From Lindgomyces ingoldianus (lineage: Eukaryota > Ascomycota > Dothideomycetes > Pleosporales > Lindgomycetaceae): 64,000 nt of DNA. The notes beneath the pieces were generated by a model. It was not told the DNA's origin. It searched no databases and saw nothing but the letters and a program-made list of their open reading frames with translations. Below are positions 26,409-37,168 of the stretch, piece by piece. Position numbers and translations under genes: made by a program. Positions within the stretch are counted from its first letter, which is position 1. Every line of letters begins with the position of its first letter. Location of the stretch: positions 718,044 through 782,043 of the forward strand of contig NW_022985169.1 of NCBI RefSeq assembly GCF_010093535.1, read 5' to 3'.

Positions 26409-26936
26409 CTCGTTGTTGATGAATAATATTGTTTCGGAAGTGCTTTTGAGAATTGTTCTTCCATTAAATTAACATCATAGATTGCTACCGTAGAAATAGT
26501 CCTCGCTAGGAGTAACGCCCTAGCGCGTTCAATCCTGTGGTCTTGAACCATGATACGCATCACAAAGGACATATTTGTCAATTAACTTGGCAATACTTCT
26601 AATTTTCAAACAAGCTGAGGAAATCTTGCTGGCGCCGTGTCTCGGCATTAAAGTAGTGCTGCTTGTGGCTAATATCCTGGGAAGTGATTGGGTTGTCGTC
26701 GCTACACCGCACTTCAGCCTTCGTTTTTCGGGCGAAACCACCTAAGACAACTTTCACCACCGGGAATCTCCGCGGCACCTTCCGTACGCTATTTCAGACA
26801 TGGTAGGGTACTACACGTCTGCAATCCCGAGTCTACGAGGCACTTAATTTTAGTAACTAGTTCCAAACTCAAGGCGACCCGCAGTTATATCATCGTTGGC
26901 CCTACTTTATTCAACAGCACAGCGACCAACACAGGC
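26409..26936. promoter_or_regulatory. Shared divergent promoter region
   Basis: This 528-bp gap separates the start of the Cys-rich protein gene (minus) from the likely start of the DUF3433 gene (plus). An open frame continues upstream of 26937 on the plus strand, so the latter's N-terminus could be extended. No operator motif was recognised. Confidence 0.4.
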
Positions 26937-28664
26937 ATGGAACAATCAAGATCTAAAGCAACATTCGTTGAGTGGAAAGCATGGAGTCTACGAAAACGTT
27001 GGACATGCACTGTCCTTCTTCTTAATGTCACACTCATCGTCGCAATTCTAACCATCGAGCGGATATCTACGACACGAAGTGGGCTCGTCGAAGTTTCTGA
27101 TTCTTCTAACACAACATTTCCCCCCTTTTCCGTAAATGGCATCATATCAAATAAAGGACTTCTCTGGACAACACTTCCATCCTTCGCTATGGTCCTTAAT
27201 CGCCTAGCTTGGGATTCGATCGTATCTGCAGCAGCAGAACGACAACCATACGTCGAACTACGAAAATCAAAAGAAAAGGCAGTGAGGATGGATCGCTCAA
27301 TCCTGCTAGATTATCGGTCTTATGCATCGCTGATAAGCTGGGCTTTTGCTTTCAAAAACAGGCACTGGTTTCTGGGGATTTGCATGGTGCTAAACCAGAT
27401 CCTGTCGATCTTCATAATTCCGATTGCCGCATATCTATTCTCTCCCGCAACTTTGCCGGTACACAGCAACATATCAGTCAATATTGTCAGCGCTTTTAAT
27501 GTATCCCTGCTCACCACCGAAACCGATGCACAGCCAGCGATTAACGAAGCAGGCGCAGTTCTCGTTCACAGAGCCACTCCTCCACCGTACATAACATCGG
27601 AGTATGCTTTTGAACCACTCTCAAACATCTCTATCCAGTCCGGGAACGTGACGGCAGCAATCGACGGATTCTCAGGCTATATCTCCTGTGAACTGAAAAC
27701 CTCCGATGCAAACGTATACCGCGATGGCAACCTCCTATTCATTGACATGAACGACCGCGGTTGCAGAATACCAACACAGCGCCTTCCTCTTTCTAATGGT
27801 TCTTCACACCTGGAGCTATCTTTACTTGACACAATATTCGCCCGGACTTTCAGTACAGATACATGCTCCAATAAAGCCCACAACTCGCGAATCGGTCTAT
27901 TAGCTGGTGGCTTCCCAAACAATAACACAAACGCCTGGAATGTCACTGCCATCTCCTGCATCCCCTCCTTTTGGAAAACCCATGGAAATCTGACAGTAAC
28001 TCTTCAATCCAGCATTCCCTCTCGGTTTGAATTTCACCCAGTACCAGCCAATAGCACGGAAATAGACGCTACCGAATACCAAGCTCTTGTTCGAGGCTTA
28101 CCTGCCTACCAAGCCTTCGATCCAACGGGCCGCTTCTACACCGATGTCTTCGGCCGTGCTGTGTTTGGATATGCGCAGAAACTTAATAGCAATACTGAGC
28201 CCTCAGTACTCAACAGCACCACACTTATTGAATCCATGGAGCGCACATTTGCCGCAATGTTCGCTTTTCTAACCGGAACAGCACTCTTCGAATCTACGGA
28301 AAAGCGGGAACTCAGAGCTGTGCAAAGCATTAACGTAACGAAGCTATTCGTTGTCAGACCAGTTGCCTATACAGTTACTGCAGCCCAGATTCTTGTGGCA
28401 CTTTGCAACGTGTATCTCATTTGGTACATTGAGAGGTATCCATCTTGTTTGGGGGATGAGCCAAGGGGATGGTTACGAATCGCTGCTATGATTCAGAAAA
28501 GCGATCTTGTTGATGTCGTGGCGCGGATTCAGCGGAGGTATCCGGAGAGTGATAAGATTGAGGATACGGTACGAAAACAATATACATGGAAGGAGTGCCG
28601 GGCCTACTATAACGAGAGCAAGGAGAGGGTAGTGGTAGAAAATTTGGAAGAAATAATGACTTGA
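26937..28664 (+). CDS. DUF3433-type integral membrane protein
   Basis: A single exon of 575 residues from MEQSRSK. The frame is open back to an ATG at 26688, but the extension is not membrane-like and looks like 5' leader. TM segments are near residues 22-40 (WTCTVLLLNVTLIVAIL), 144-168 (WFLGICMVLNQILSIFIIP) and 475-497 (VTAAQILVALCNVYLIWYI). The text LWTTLPSFAMVLNRLAWDS and the following Arg/Lys-rich loop are typical of DUF3433 proteins of filamentous fungi, whose function is unknown. The loop between TM2 and TM3 is long and rich in N-glycosylation sites, so it is probably extracytoplasmic. At 575 residues it appears to hold one unit, whereas many family members have two. Confidence 0.8.
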   Translation: MEQSRSKATFVEWKAWSLRKRWTCTVLLLNVTLIVAILTIERISTTRSGLVEVSDSSNTTFPPFSVNGIISNKGLLWTTLPSFAMVLNRLAWDSIVSAAAERQPYVELRKSKEKAVRMDRSILLDYRSYASLISWAFAFKNRHWFLGICMVLNQILSIFIIPIAAYLFSPATLPVHSNISVNIVSAFNVSLLTTETDAQPAINEAGAVLVHRATPPPYITSEYAFEPLSNISIQSGNVTAAIDGFSGYISCELKTSDANVYRDGNLLFIDMNDRGCRIPTQRLPLSNGSSHLELSLLDTIFARTFSTDTCSNKAHNSRIGLLAGGFPNNNTNAWNVTAISCIPSFWKTHGNLTVTLQSSIPSRFEFHPVPANSTEIDATEYQALVRGLPAYQAFDPTGRFYTDVFGRAVFGYAQKLNSNTEPSVLNSTTLIESMERTFAAMFAFLTGTALFESTEKRELRAVQSINVTKLFVVRPVAYTVTAAQILVALCNVYLIWYIERYPSCLGDEPRGWLRIAAMIQKSDLVDVVARIQRRYPESDKIEDTVRKQYTWKECRAYYNESKERVVVENLEEIMT

Positions 28665-29466
28665 CGAAGGGAAGGGTGCGTGGATGATTTCTTTGCAGTT
28701 GTGACATGGCCCGCAAGAATTACTCCATATCTCCCCATACCCCTCCAACTGCACTTATCAAAATCCATTGAACCAATATGTGGAACTGAAAGCGTGAGCA
28801 AGAGTGAGCGAGGTAATCTCTGTCCGGGGATTCCCTCTTCGGGTTTAGCACAGCTCCGCGCTTATCTATATCAGGTATCGCTCCTTGCTCAATCAGCCTA
28901 CTACTTTTGACGTCTATAAAATGCTCCCCCTCTCATCACTAGGTGTGACGGTCGCCTCGCTTCCGTCCCATGTATCAAATATCGCATTACTTGTCGCATC
29001 GCTTTCATCTCAGGGAGAATGAGATGGAAAGGGGTGTCACGTGACTTAAGCGAACTCCCGTACAGGTGAGATTTTGTGTACGTTCGTACAGCAGGGAGGA
29101 TGAGAGGTAGGTAACAGGAGGCAAGTATGTCTCAGTCATCGAAAGGCTAGATACTGTCCCTAATGTATGAGCGGTGGGATACGTGAACGCGGGCCACGGG
29201 AGGAGGACAAATGTATCAGTATTCAGATATCAACATGTGGGATGAGGGAACGAGACTGGGCTGTAACGATATGGTTGCTTTCTTATTTTATGTACTGAAC
29301 AGTTTTGTGGAAGATTGCAAGCACAGTAATGTGAATTCTTCCTCTTTTGGGCTGATGAGCAATCTCATCCGCATCGGGCCCTGATCGATTAGTCAGCAAT
29401 TTCTTGGACGTTAAAATTGACTTTAATGTTTCTTCTCTCACCTCTTCAGACTTGCACACTTACACC
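28665..29466. other. Intergenic, no gene seen
   Basis: This 802-bp gap lies between two plus-strand genes. Short open stretches are out of context and lack domains. It presumably contains the 3' region of the DUF3433 gene and the promoter of the spherulin-4 gene. Confidence 0.5.
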
Positions 29467-30331
29467 ATGGCTCAGAATCCAAAATCGAGCATTCTGGTTC
29501 CGCTGTACATCTATCCTGACCATGGCAAATGGGATCCTCTTTATGAAGCGTGAGTCCTTCAACACCAAACGGCATACACTGCCCACTGAGTCATCTCAGC
29601 ATTGTGGCCAACCAAGATGTAAACTTCACAATAATCATCAACCCAAACAGTGGCCCGGGCTCGGCCCCATGGTGGCCAAATGATGACTACGTTCGCGAAA
29701 TCCCACGGCTAAATGAACACTCCAATGTGCGAATAGTCGGATATGTTCGGACGGCCTACTGCCAACGACCGATTCAAGAGGTGTATAGGGATATCACGAA
29801 GTACGCGGAGTGGTCTCGAGATCATGTGGCTTCAAGACTTAGTGTGAAGGGGATCTTCTTTGACGAAACGACAAATGTGTTTTCTGAAGAGGTGAGAGAA
29901 TATCTGGACGCAATTTCTCAGTATGTGAAGCAAAGCGAAGGGATCCTCGGGGATCGAACGGTGAGTATGATTTCCGAACAAAGCAGCAGCATATTAAATC
30001 TCAGTGATGACTTCCGAAGGTGATTCACAACCCCGGGACAGCCGTCGATGCCCGCCTAGCAAATCCTGGCCCTGATGTCACCGCTGTGGTTGAAGTCGCG
30101 CATTCGACATACCAGACGCCAGAGTACCAACAATGGCTATCTACCTCTTCATACGATCGATCGAGAACCTGTTACATCATACATTCGGTCCAGGCTGAGG
30201 ATGTGAAGAGATTGGCGTATGGGTTGCGAGAACGCGCGGCCTATCTTTTCGTTACAGATCTTAGCGAAAATTACTACCAAAGCTTTGGTTCCAGTTGGAA
30301 GCATTTCGTCGAGGCTATTAAAATGGATTGA
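29467..30331 (+). CDS. Spherulation-specific family 4 protein
   Basis: Three exons (29467-29549, 29600-29960, 30020-30331) with GTGAGT introns at 29550-29599 and 29961-30019 give 251 residues. Family hallmarks are SILVPLYIYP at the N-terminus, FTIIINPNSGPGS, VRIVGYVRTAYCQRP, GIFFDETTN, VIHNPGT and a C-terminal VTDLSENYYQSFGSSW. The fold is a TIM-barrel-like hydrolase. Related Sph3 enzymes (GH135) cleave galactosaminogalactan in Aspergillus. No signal peptide or membrane anchor is visible, so this copy is probably intracellular and its substrate is unknown. The joined exons are divisible by three. Confidence 0.88.
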
Positions 30332-30846
30332 GATGTTGGAATTTAATAATGCAGAGGAGGAAAGCCAGCCTCAGCATGGTGAAGTGAACAACTCTGGCAT
30401 TTGCTGATTGAATTTAAATGCTCATATGGAGACGATGTCCGTTTTCCTCCACACGAGAGTTCTGGAGATGGCCTTTTTTTTCCCGCTCAACAATGAAGAT
30501 CATCCATATGCGTCTCCCCATATTGGCGGCATACCGCAAACCCCAATGATCTTCCACATGCTACACTTCCAAATTCCTGGAGGAATGCTGTCGGCTCGGA
30601 GATCTAGGCAAGCTGCTATGACTTCCTTCCTACCTAGAAGATGTGTTAGACCTCTCCAATTCACTGGTCGCTTCATGTTTCTCTGATCGTTTTGGATTGG
30701 ATAGAAACCCTGTGCGGAATTCAGCAAACGTATGCATGCTTTGGATACGTACAATAAATATTATATAATCATCTCCACAATCTCAATTCATGAATTGCTA
30801 GCAAGCTCCTTGAATCGTACGTCTCGCAATTTAGATTCAGATCTAA
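30332..30846. other. Intergenic, no gene seen
   Basis: This sequence follows the spherulin-4 gene up to the hAT target duplication. One 92-codon open stretch (30408-30686) has no recognisable domain and is matched by an overlapping minus-strand stretch. I do not call a gene. Confidence 0.5.
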
Positions 30847-30854
30847 GATCATGA

Positions 30855-31798
30855 CAGCGTGGCCAACAGTCCGTAGTACGTAACGTAACTACGTGAACGT
30901 AGTAATCACGTAAGGCGTACAAAAGTAGTCAAAATGTAAGACGTAACTTTTATACACTAAATTGCTAAGTACGTCCTGTAGTACAGGTTAGAGAGGTTAT
31001 ATTTTAGGAGATTTCCCTCCTGTTTTTAGACCCTATTAGCTATCGCGTTAGAAGCTTTGTTTAAAGTCACGTTTTAAAGTAACAATTAGACTCTACATTT
31101 TGTAGCACAGTAGCTGCTTATTAGAGTTGTCCTAACAAGCTAGAGATAAAGGGTAATAAGGAGAAAGATCTATAACCTTACTAGCATAAGCTTTCTAGTA
31201 GTAAGTATTCTGTTAACATAAGCCTTCTTACAGGCTTAAAGTTATATAAAAAACAGCAGAAAATAGCAGAGCTTTAATAATACTATAACAGCTACATTAA
31301 AGACCTTTCTATAGCTAAGAAGGAATCTCTGCTATTTTAATTACCTTTTACTTAGTAGCTTAAAGTTAGTTATTACTTACCTTACACTTTTTAAAATTGC
31401 CCTTAATTTTCTCTGTATACTCTTAATAAGCTACAACTGTAAGAGAGCCTTCTCTAGAGGCAGGAGGATAGTTATAATTAATAGAAACTGCTTAGCAGGT
31501 TGTATAATTAAGGCTCTACAGCAGCTCTAAAAGAACTAGTTATGTTATAAGGTAGAGAGTAAATTAACTACTCTAGGGGACTTTATCTAAGCTAAAAAGC
31601 TTCTTTTAGAACAATTTTAACCTAGACTAATAAAACTTCTTGCAAAAAGTACAAAAGTATAAGGATTTTAAGAAGTTACTGTTATATTATGTACTTACTA
31701 ATTAATTCACTGCTTATGTACAAAAGTACTACTAAATTAAGAAGTTACTAGCAGAAAAAAGCTCAAACGTAACGTACTACGTACTGTTGGCCACGCTG
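30855..31798. mobile_element. Non-autonomous hAT element with 8-bp TSD
   Basis: This 944-bp element has terminal inverted repeats beginning CAGCGTGGCCAACAGT, which stay nearly perfect for about 31 bp (differences of a base or two, as in CCGTAGTACG versus ACGTAGTACG). It is flanked by perfect 8-bp duplications GATCATGA (30847-30854 and 31799-31806), diagnostic for hAT-superfamily insertion. CGTAA/ACGTA-type motifs repeat near both ends, like hAT subterminal transposase sites. The interior is AT-rich and TA-rich, suggesting RIP damage, and holds no open frame for a transposase. It is therefore a MITE-like or decayed copy dependent on an element elsewhere. Confidence 0.9.
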
Positions 31799-31806
31799 GA
31801 TCATGA

Positions 31807-33259
31807 CCAATTCCGTGGTCGAAGCTTTGGGTGTAATGGATGTGAGGAAGTCGTTCCAAGCAATCGAAAATCATCGATGCACTAGTTCACTCTCAACAAG
31901 ATACGCAGTAGGATCAGGGAGAAGCCAATCTAGAAAGCCCTCTTTTTGGGTCTATTGTGTAAATCTGATCTTAAAGGTCGAGGGGCACGAGACATAGACG
32001 GAAAACAGCGCCGTATCCATTGTGATGAAAGATGACATACCTGCGATTAACGGGCAGATATTGGAGAAAGGATGGGCGGAATGCTCCACAATAACCGTGA
32101 GAGTTGAACCACTTAACAAGGATAATGGATGGGCAGGAGTATGATGGGGAGGACTGGACTAGAATGCAAAGGGCTAAAGGAGCTGGCACTGTAACACCTG
32201 TCCAGGACTGGCTGTATCTTCATGAAACTCGGTCTTGTTGCAAATAGAGAGGTGGTGTAAGCATGCAGCTATGTAGAAAGCTGATGAAGTGAAGTGTATT
32301 GTTCTAAGTCTAAGTGCTCTGTTGCAGAGTATTTATTTACATCTATAATGGCAGGGGCAGTGAGGGCCATGGGAATGGCTAAGGGGATATAGTGAAGGTA
32401 GTAGGGGCTGTTGAGGTACAGGGGAGGAAGGTTTCTGTACCAGAAATGTGACAGATCTCCATGTGATGTCAGCCATCAACATGGGTCAGTAAGAACACTG
32501 CTCCTATCACTTTTTATCAAACTCACGGTAGGCTTATCAAGGCGCGCCCGGGCTAGTCATAACTCCGACGGTCATAAATGACATTGTTAATGGTTCATCA
32601 TTTCATAACCAACAGTGGTCCGCCTCTCCAGGGGCGCGCTCTGAACTGTACTTAATGTAGTGGCTGTTGGATCTTCGACCGAACGCGGGAAAAATGGAAG
32701 GACCTAACCAAGAAATGAGGCAGTGAATGAGGAGTGCTCTCAAATAGCTGGAAGCATGCGATATCTGGAAAGGGACCGAATGCTAGGCATCACATTTGTG
32801 GCCTCTCAGCTAGCCCTCTACGGAGATTTGGGAGGTATTAGAGATCTAAAATCACGGGAAACTAGCTAGGTGGTGATTGTAGCTCTCAGTCTTGCAGACT
32901 TCGATGTGTTAAGGCAGAAGTATCAACGAAGAACTGATGGGGTTGGAGAAGGCGCCAAGTACGCTTGGTCTGAACAGGAAGGTCCTTCCGAACAGGCTCA
33001 GAGTGCCCACTACTCTCCATCCTCATGGTTGTCCGAGCTTCATTCCATTGCTACTTTTCGAAGTCCCTCGGGTGTTTATGCCTACGACTCGGCGCTATCA
33101 TATTGAAGAGAACAAAATTTCCTCGCTGTTCGAACTGCGAATGACCTATATACAGACGGACCCCACTCTTACATCCCCTAACACTCACAGACAGTTCAAA
33201 TCTCGAAACCAAACACGTGGACAAGCAAAGAAACCCTCCTGTAATCGGTACCATTAAGA
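31807..33259. other. Intergenic 1.45 kb, no supported gene
   Basis: I found no domain or convincing exon chain. Around 31,803-32,150 the plus strand has weakly protein-like text interrupted by stops, possibly an unidentified relic. A short AT-rich near-palindrome lies near 32,590-32,610. The right end (about 32,900-33,259) is the presumed promoter of the FAD oxidoreductase. Confidence 0.4.
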
Positions 33260-34792
33260 ATGGAAGAGAGGGGTTGCATTCCAGTTGGTCTACCGGCTCC
33301 CAATCCACTCCCCTCGTATTGGCATATCCCGAAATCGCCACTCGCAAATCACATAGAGTCTGAATTACCATCGGAATGCGATTATGTTATCATTGGTTCT
33401 GGTATATCCGGTACGCTAATCGCGTACGGTCTCTTCTGTTCCGAACCTGGCTCTCGGGTCGTGATCCTTGAAGCACGGGAGGCCTGCGGAGGCGCCACAG
33501 GTCGGAATGGCGGCCATACCAAGGCCGCGAGCTATAGAACGTACCTACAACATAGGGAAGAACTAGGGAAAGAAGAAGCGCTGAAGATTGCGAGGCTGGA
33601 GTATGAGAATATTTTGGCTACGCATCGATTGGCAAGAGAAATGAAATTAGATTGTGAAAGTCAGGAGTGCAATACGGTGGATCTTATTTACGACCAGGAA
33701 ACCTTCGAACGGGGAAAAAATGCGGTCGAAATACTGAGGGCAGATGCAGATGAGTCAGAGAGCATGGAAGGGGGGATGGCTTGGTACAAGGTTCACTCGC
33801 GGAACGAAGCAATGGCGCGATTTTGGGTTGACGACAAGAATCGGAACCCGGAATTGGAAGAAGACGAACCGCTAGCTGGTGCTTTCGAGTATGCTGCTGG
33901 TCGGATTAACGCATATAAGTTTGCCACTGGGATATTGGAAACTTGCGTTAAGGGGGGCTTGAAGCTGTTCACGAATACTCCTGTAGAAACGATTACTCCA
34001 GCCCAACTCGATCGATCAACGGGGAGTTCGTGCCATACTGTGTCAACACCAAAGGGAATCATATTATCTCGTTCTGTGATCCTCGCAACAAACGGATATA
34101 CCGCAAACTTGCTACCAGCCTTCCAAGGTGTCATCGTTCCTCTCCGTGGTCAAATAGCTGCACAAAAGCCTGGAAGCGCACCAAAGTTTCCAACTCCTTT
34201 ACCGACCACGTATTCGTTCATTTACAAGTATGGATACGAATACATGATCCCAAGACCGCTCTCTGAAGGCGGTCAGCACATCATTATCGGTGGTGGCCTA
34301 GGTCGGCAGCCAGAAGGGGGTGCGGGCGAATTTGGCACAGTTAACGATAGTGAGCTAAATGGGAGTATCTCAAGATATTTGAGAGGTAGTCTGGTGGGCT
34401 ATTTTGGTAAGCAAAATTGGGGCAATGAGACGGGAGAGAGGATAACTCAAGAATGGACCGGAATCATGGGTACAACTGCTGATGGCATACCCTTTGTCGG
34501 TCCTATGCCCAAAACAACGGGACTGTGGATTGCTGCAGGTTTTAATGGTCATGGTAAGGATTCCGCCCTTATTTTATGACATTTACTAATGCACCTAGGG
34601 ATGGTGTTGTGTCTAAAGTCCGCGGAAGCCCTTGTTCACATCATACGAGGTGGAAGTGTAAAGCAACTTGATTGGTTCCCTACAAGCTTCTTGATCAACC
34701 AGGCGAGGTTGAGCGAGAGTGTATTCCATGGGAGGACTGATATGAAGGTCCCAGAAACACGAGGGGAATCTATTGCTCAGAGCAAACTCTAA
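33260..34792 (+). CDS. FAD-dependent oxidoreductase (DAO family)
   Basis: Two exons (33260-34553 and 34599-34792) with a 45-bp GTAAGG intron give 495 residues. It belongs to the DAO family of amine/amino-acid oxidising flavoproteins. Visible features are the dinucleotide-binding YVIIGSGISGTLIAYGL with a following EAREACGGATGRNGGH, a conserved VILATNGYT, the substrate-domain IVPLRGQI, and a C-terminal WTGIMGTTADGIPFVGP plus AAGFNGHGM. This layout is typical of fungal glycine/sarcosine or PuuB/OrdL-like oxidases that release an aldehyde or keto acid, ammonia or amine and H2O2. There is no signal peptide. It is the first gene of the putative catabolic run, co-directional with the next three genes. 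Confidence 0.9.
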
Positions 34793-35179
34793 GGATGAAG
34801 AAATCTCTGTTGTTTGAAGCCATACTCTAAAGCCTTGCCGCAGAGAGCATTAGTTTCTTAGGGCTCAGTCTGACATCCTAAATCCTGTTTTCTTGGACGC
34901 CGTACCAGTGTCTGACTGTGAAGCACGAACTTTTTTCTCCCCCCGTCTTTTGTCGGAAATCATCAATTCTAAGCTACATGCGATCGTCGAGTCCAATTGG
35001 GTCTAGCCGAGGTTCCTCAAGACTCCGCATTTTGTGCCACAGTCTAATCATGCTTACTTTAACAACGCCCATACCCAGAAAACTGTGTGATCTACCTCTA
35101 AAAGAACAAGTAGCAATCTTCTACAATTCTATCAGAGTCTTTTCCATTTTCCATCCACCTTATCCGAACCAATTTCGAC
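34793..35179. other. Intergenic between FAD oxidase and EthD gene
   Basis: This 387-bp gap has no coding signal. The last 60 bp before 35180 are pyrimidine-rich, as in many fungal core promoters. Confidence 0.5.
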
Positions 35180-35566
35180 ATGTCGGGTGAAATCGCCGCC
35201 GTAGTTGCTTATCCATCCAAGCACCCCGAAACCGGGGAACCTCTCCAGTTCGATATGAACTACTACCTCTCGGGCCATATGCCCCTAATCGATCGTGCTT
35301 GGGGTCCTTATGGGCTAAAGTCATGGTCAATCAACCAGTTCCAGAATCCGTGCCCGTTGACGGGAGAAACGCCGCCGTATCTGGTTCAGACAACGTGTTG
35401 TTTCGATAGTGTTGAGAACCTCAAGACAGCGTTAGAAAAGGGGTCGGCGGAGACGAGACTAGATGTTGCGAAGTTTTCAAATGTGTTTCCTGTCATCTGG
35501 ATTGGGGAAATTGCGAAGAGAGAGACTCTGGATGGGCGGGAGTCGGCAGGAGTTGCGTGGGCTTGA
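35180..35566 (+). CDS. EthD-domain protein
   Basis: A single exon of 128 residues. The pattern FDMNYYLSGHMPLIDRAWGPYGLKSW, shown here as two motifs (FDMNYYLSGHMPL and WGPYGLKSW), is the EthD signature: a dimeric alpha/beta barrel with a conserved His. The rest contains the usual VQTTCCFDSVENLKTALEKG segment. EthD proteins are small accessory or lyase-like enzymes often found in degradation or secondary-metabolite clusters, and some catalyse cyclisation or decarboxylation. No signal peptide is visible. It is co-directional between the FAD oxidase and the dehydrogenase, which supports a shared pathway role. The specific reaction is unknown. Confidence 0.85.
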   Translation: MSGEIAAVVAYPSKHPETGEPLQFDMNYYLSGHMPLIDRAWGPYGLKSWSINQFQNPCPLTGETPPYLVQTTCCFDSVENLKTALEKGSAETRLDVAKFSNVFPVIWIGEIAKRETLDGRESAGVAWA

Positions 35567-35903
35567 GAGAGAATGGGAATACTGTCTATGGAAAGATTGA
35601 TTATGCGCAAATTGAGTAGCTAACTAGTGGGTTTCAATTGTTGTTCGTGATACGATGCGCACCATCACAATCGCTTATCGGCGGATATTTCGGGTTAATG
35701 ATATCGCGACGACTTCTTTTTCCCAGAAGAATTAACATTACTACTATTTCCACTTAACCAGACTAAGAGTACTTCTACCTTGCAAGAGCCACCCACATGA
35801 AATTTTCTTCACTTGCCCCCAGTTATTTAATCTTGCTGTCGCTTTATTATTGCCACCTGCCTCTCTCCGATCTCGGCCCCACCATCCTCCTCCCGCGCTT
35901 ACC
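35567..35903. promoter_or_regulatory. Promoter region of hydroxyacid dehydrogenase
   Basis: This 337-bp intergenic segment has a CT-rich stretch (about 35,855-35,900) just before the start codon, typical of fungal core promoters. No specific operator was recognised. Confidence 0.4.
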
Positions 35904-36980
35904 ATGCCTCAACAGCACAAAGTGGTGGTGACACGACAGCTTATCGAACCAGCACAGAAGCTCTTAGTAGCAGACCCAGATTTAGAAATCGTACAATGGC
36001 CATCGGAACAAGTGCGTAGACGAGATTCATTCATGTCCGCTTCAAGACGCTAACCGGTCTGGCTCTAGCCTTGCGACCGATCTTGGCTTCTCGAGCACTC
36101 AAAAGGGGCTTCAGGAATTCTACTTATGCTATCGGATAAGTGCGACGAGGAGCTTCTAGATGCTGCTGGCGACGGCTTAAGGGTGATAGCATCTTTTTCA
36201 GTCGGCACTGACCATGTCGACCGAGATGCGCTGAAGAAACGGAATATCCGGTTGGGTTACACACCTACCTGTTTGACCGATGCTGTCGCGGATCTGACGG
36301 TGATGCTCATTCTCATGGCACAACGAAGAGGAGGCGAGGCAATGGCGAAGGTACTCACAGGTCAATGGCCGCAAATGCCCTGGTCTCCTCTGCTAATGAC
36401 GGGTCCTCAAATCCGTGGTTCAACTGTCGGGTTTCTTGGATTTGGTCGGATTGCACAAGCTACTCTCAAACGTCTTCTCCCTTTCGGTATCGGCAAAGCC
36501 ATCTATCTCACATCTAAGCCCGGGCAGCCTGTCCAGGACGATCACTACAGAGTAGTACGAGATGGCTCAATCCCAATATCGCCGGTACTGGACTGGAAGG
36601 AGTTGGCTAAAGAGAGCGACGTTGTGATCGTTGGATGTGCCTTGACCCCAAGCACAAAGCATTTGGTGAACGCTGAATTCTTCCACCAGATGAAAAAGCT
36701 TGCAGTGATTGTCAATATTGCTCGTGGTCCAGTCATCGATACGGATGCCTTAGTTTCTGCCCTTGACGAAGGGCAAATCTTCGGTGCCGGGTTAGACGTC
36801 GTCGAGAATGAACCAAACATTCAGGCAGACCACCCACTCCTCAAACAACCGCGGTGTGTTTTACTGCCACATGTCGGGTCCGCAACAATCGAGACGAGAG
36901 AGCAAATGGCGACGGAATCAGTCAAGAATCTTCTGGCTGGTCTGAAGGAAGATGCCATGGTTAACGAGGTTGAGCTCTGA
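35904..36980 (+). CDS. D-2-hydroxyacid dehydrogenase (GRHPR-like)
   Basis: Two exons (35904-36011 and 36069-36980) with a 57-bp GTGCGT...CTCTAG intron give 339 residues. It is a NAD(P)-dependent D-isomer 2-hydroxyacid dehydrogenase of the glyoxylate/hydroxypyruvate reductase (D-glycerate dehydrogenase) type. Motifs are SVGTDHVDRDALKKR, the Rossmann VGFLGFGRIAQATLKRL, VNIARGPVIDTDAL (catalytic Arg), LDVVENEP (catalytic Glu) and LLPHVGSATIETR (catalytic His). The catalytic triad is complete. It could reduce a 2-keto acid made by an upstream oxidase. It lies 188 bp ahead of the zinc-finger regulator on the same strand. Confidence 0.92.
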
Positions 36981-37168
36981 AATCCGGGCTGGGCCTTGTA
37001 TTATCGAAGTGGAACAAAAAAAATTGGAGCTATATTTAGGCTCGGTTTGTTTCAATCTAAATCACATCGAGTGCACAAAGTGAGATTGCCGAGGTTCGCG
37101 ATATTAGAAGGTGGGGTGCACCCATCTCCACAACACCTCGTCTTGCAGTCCCCAGATTCCCCACAAAA

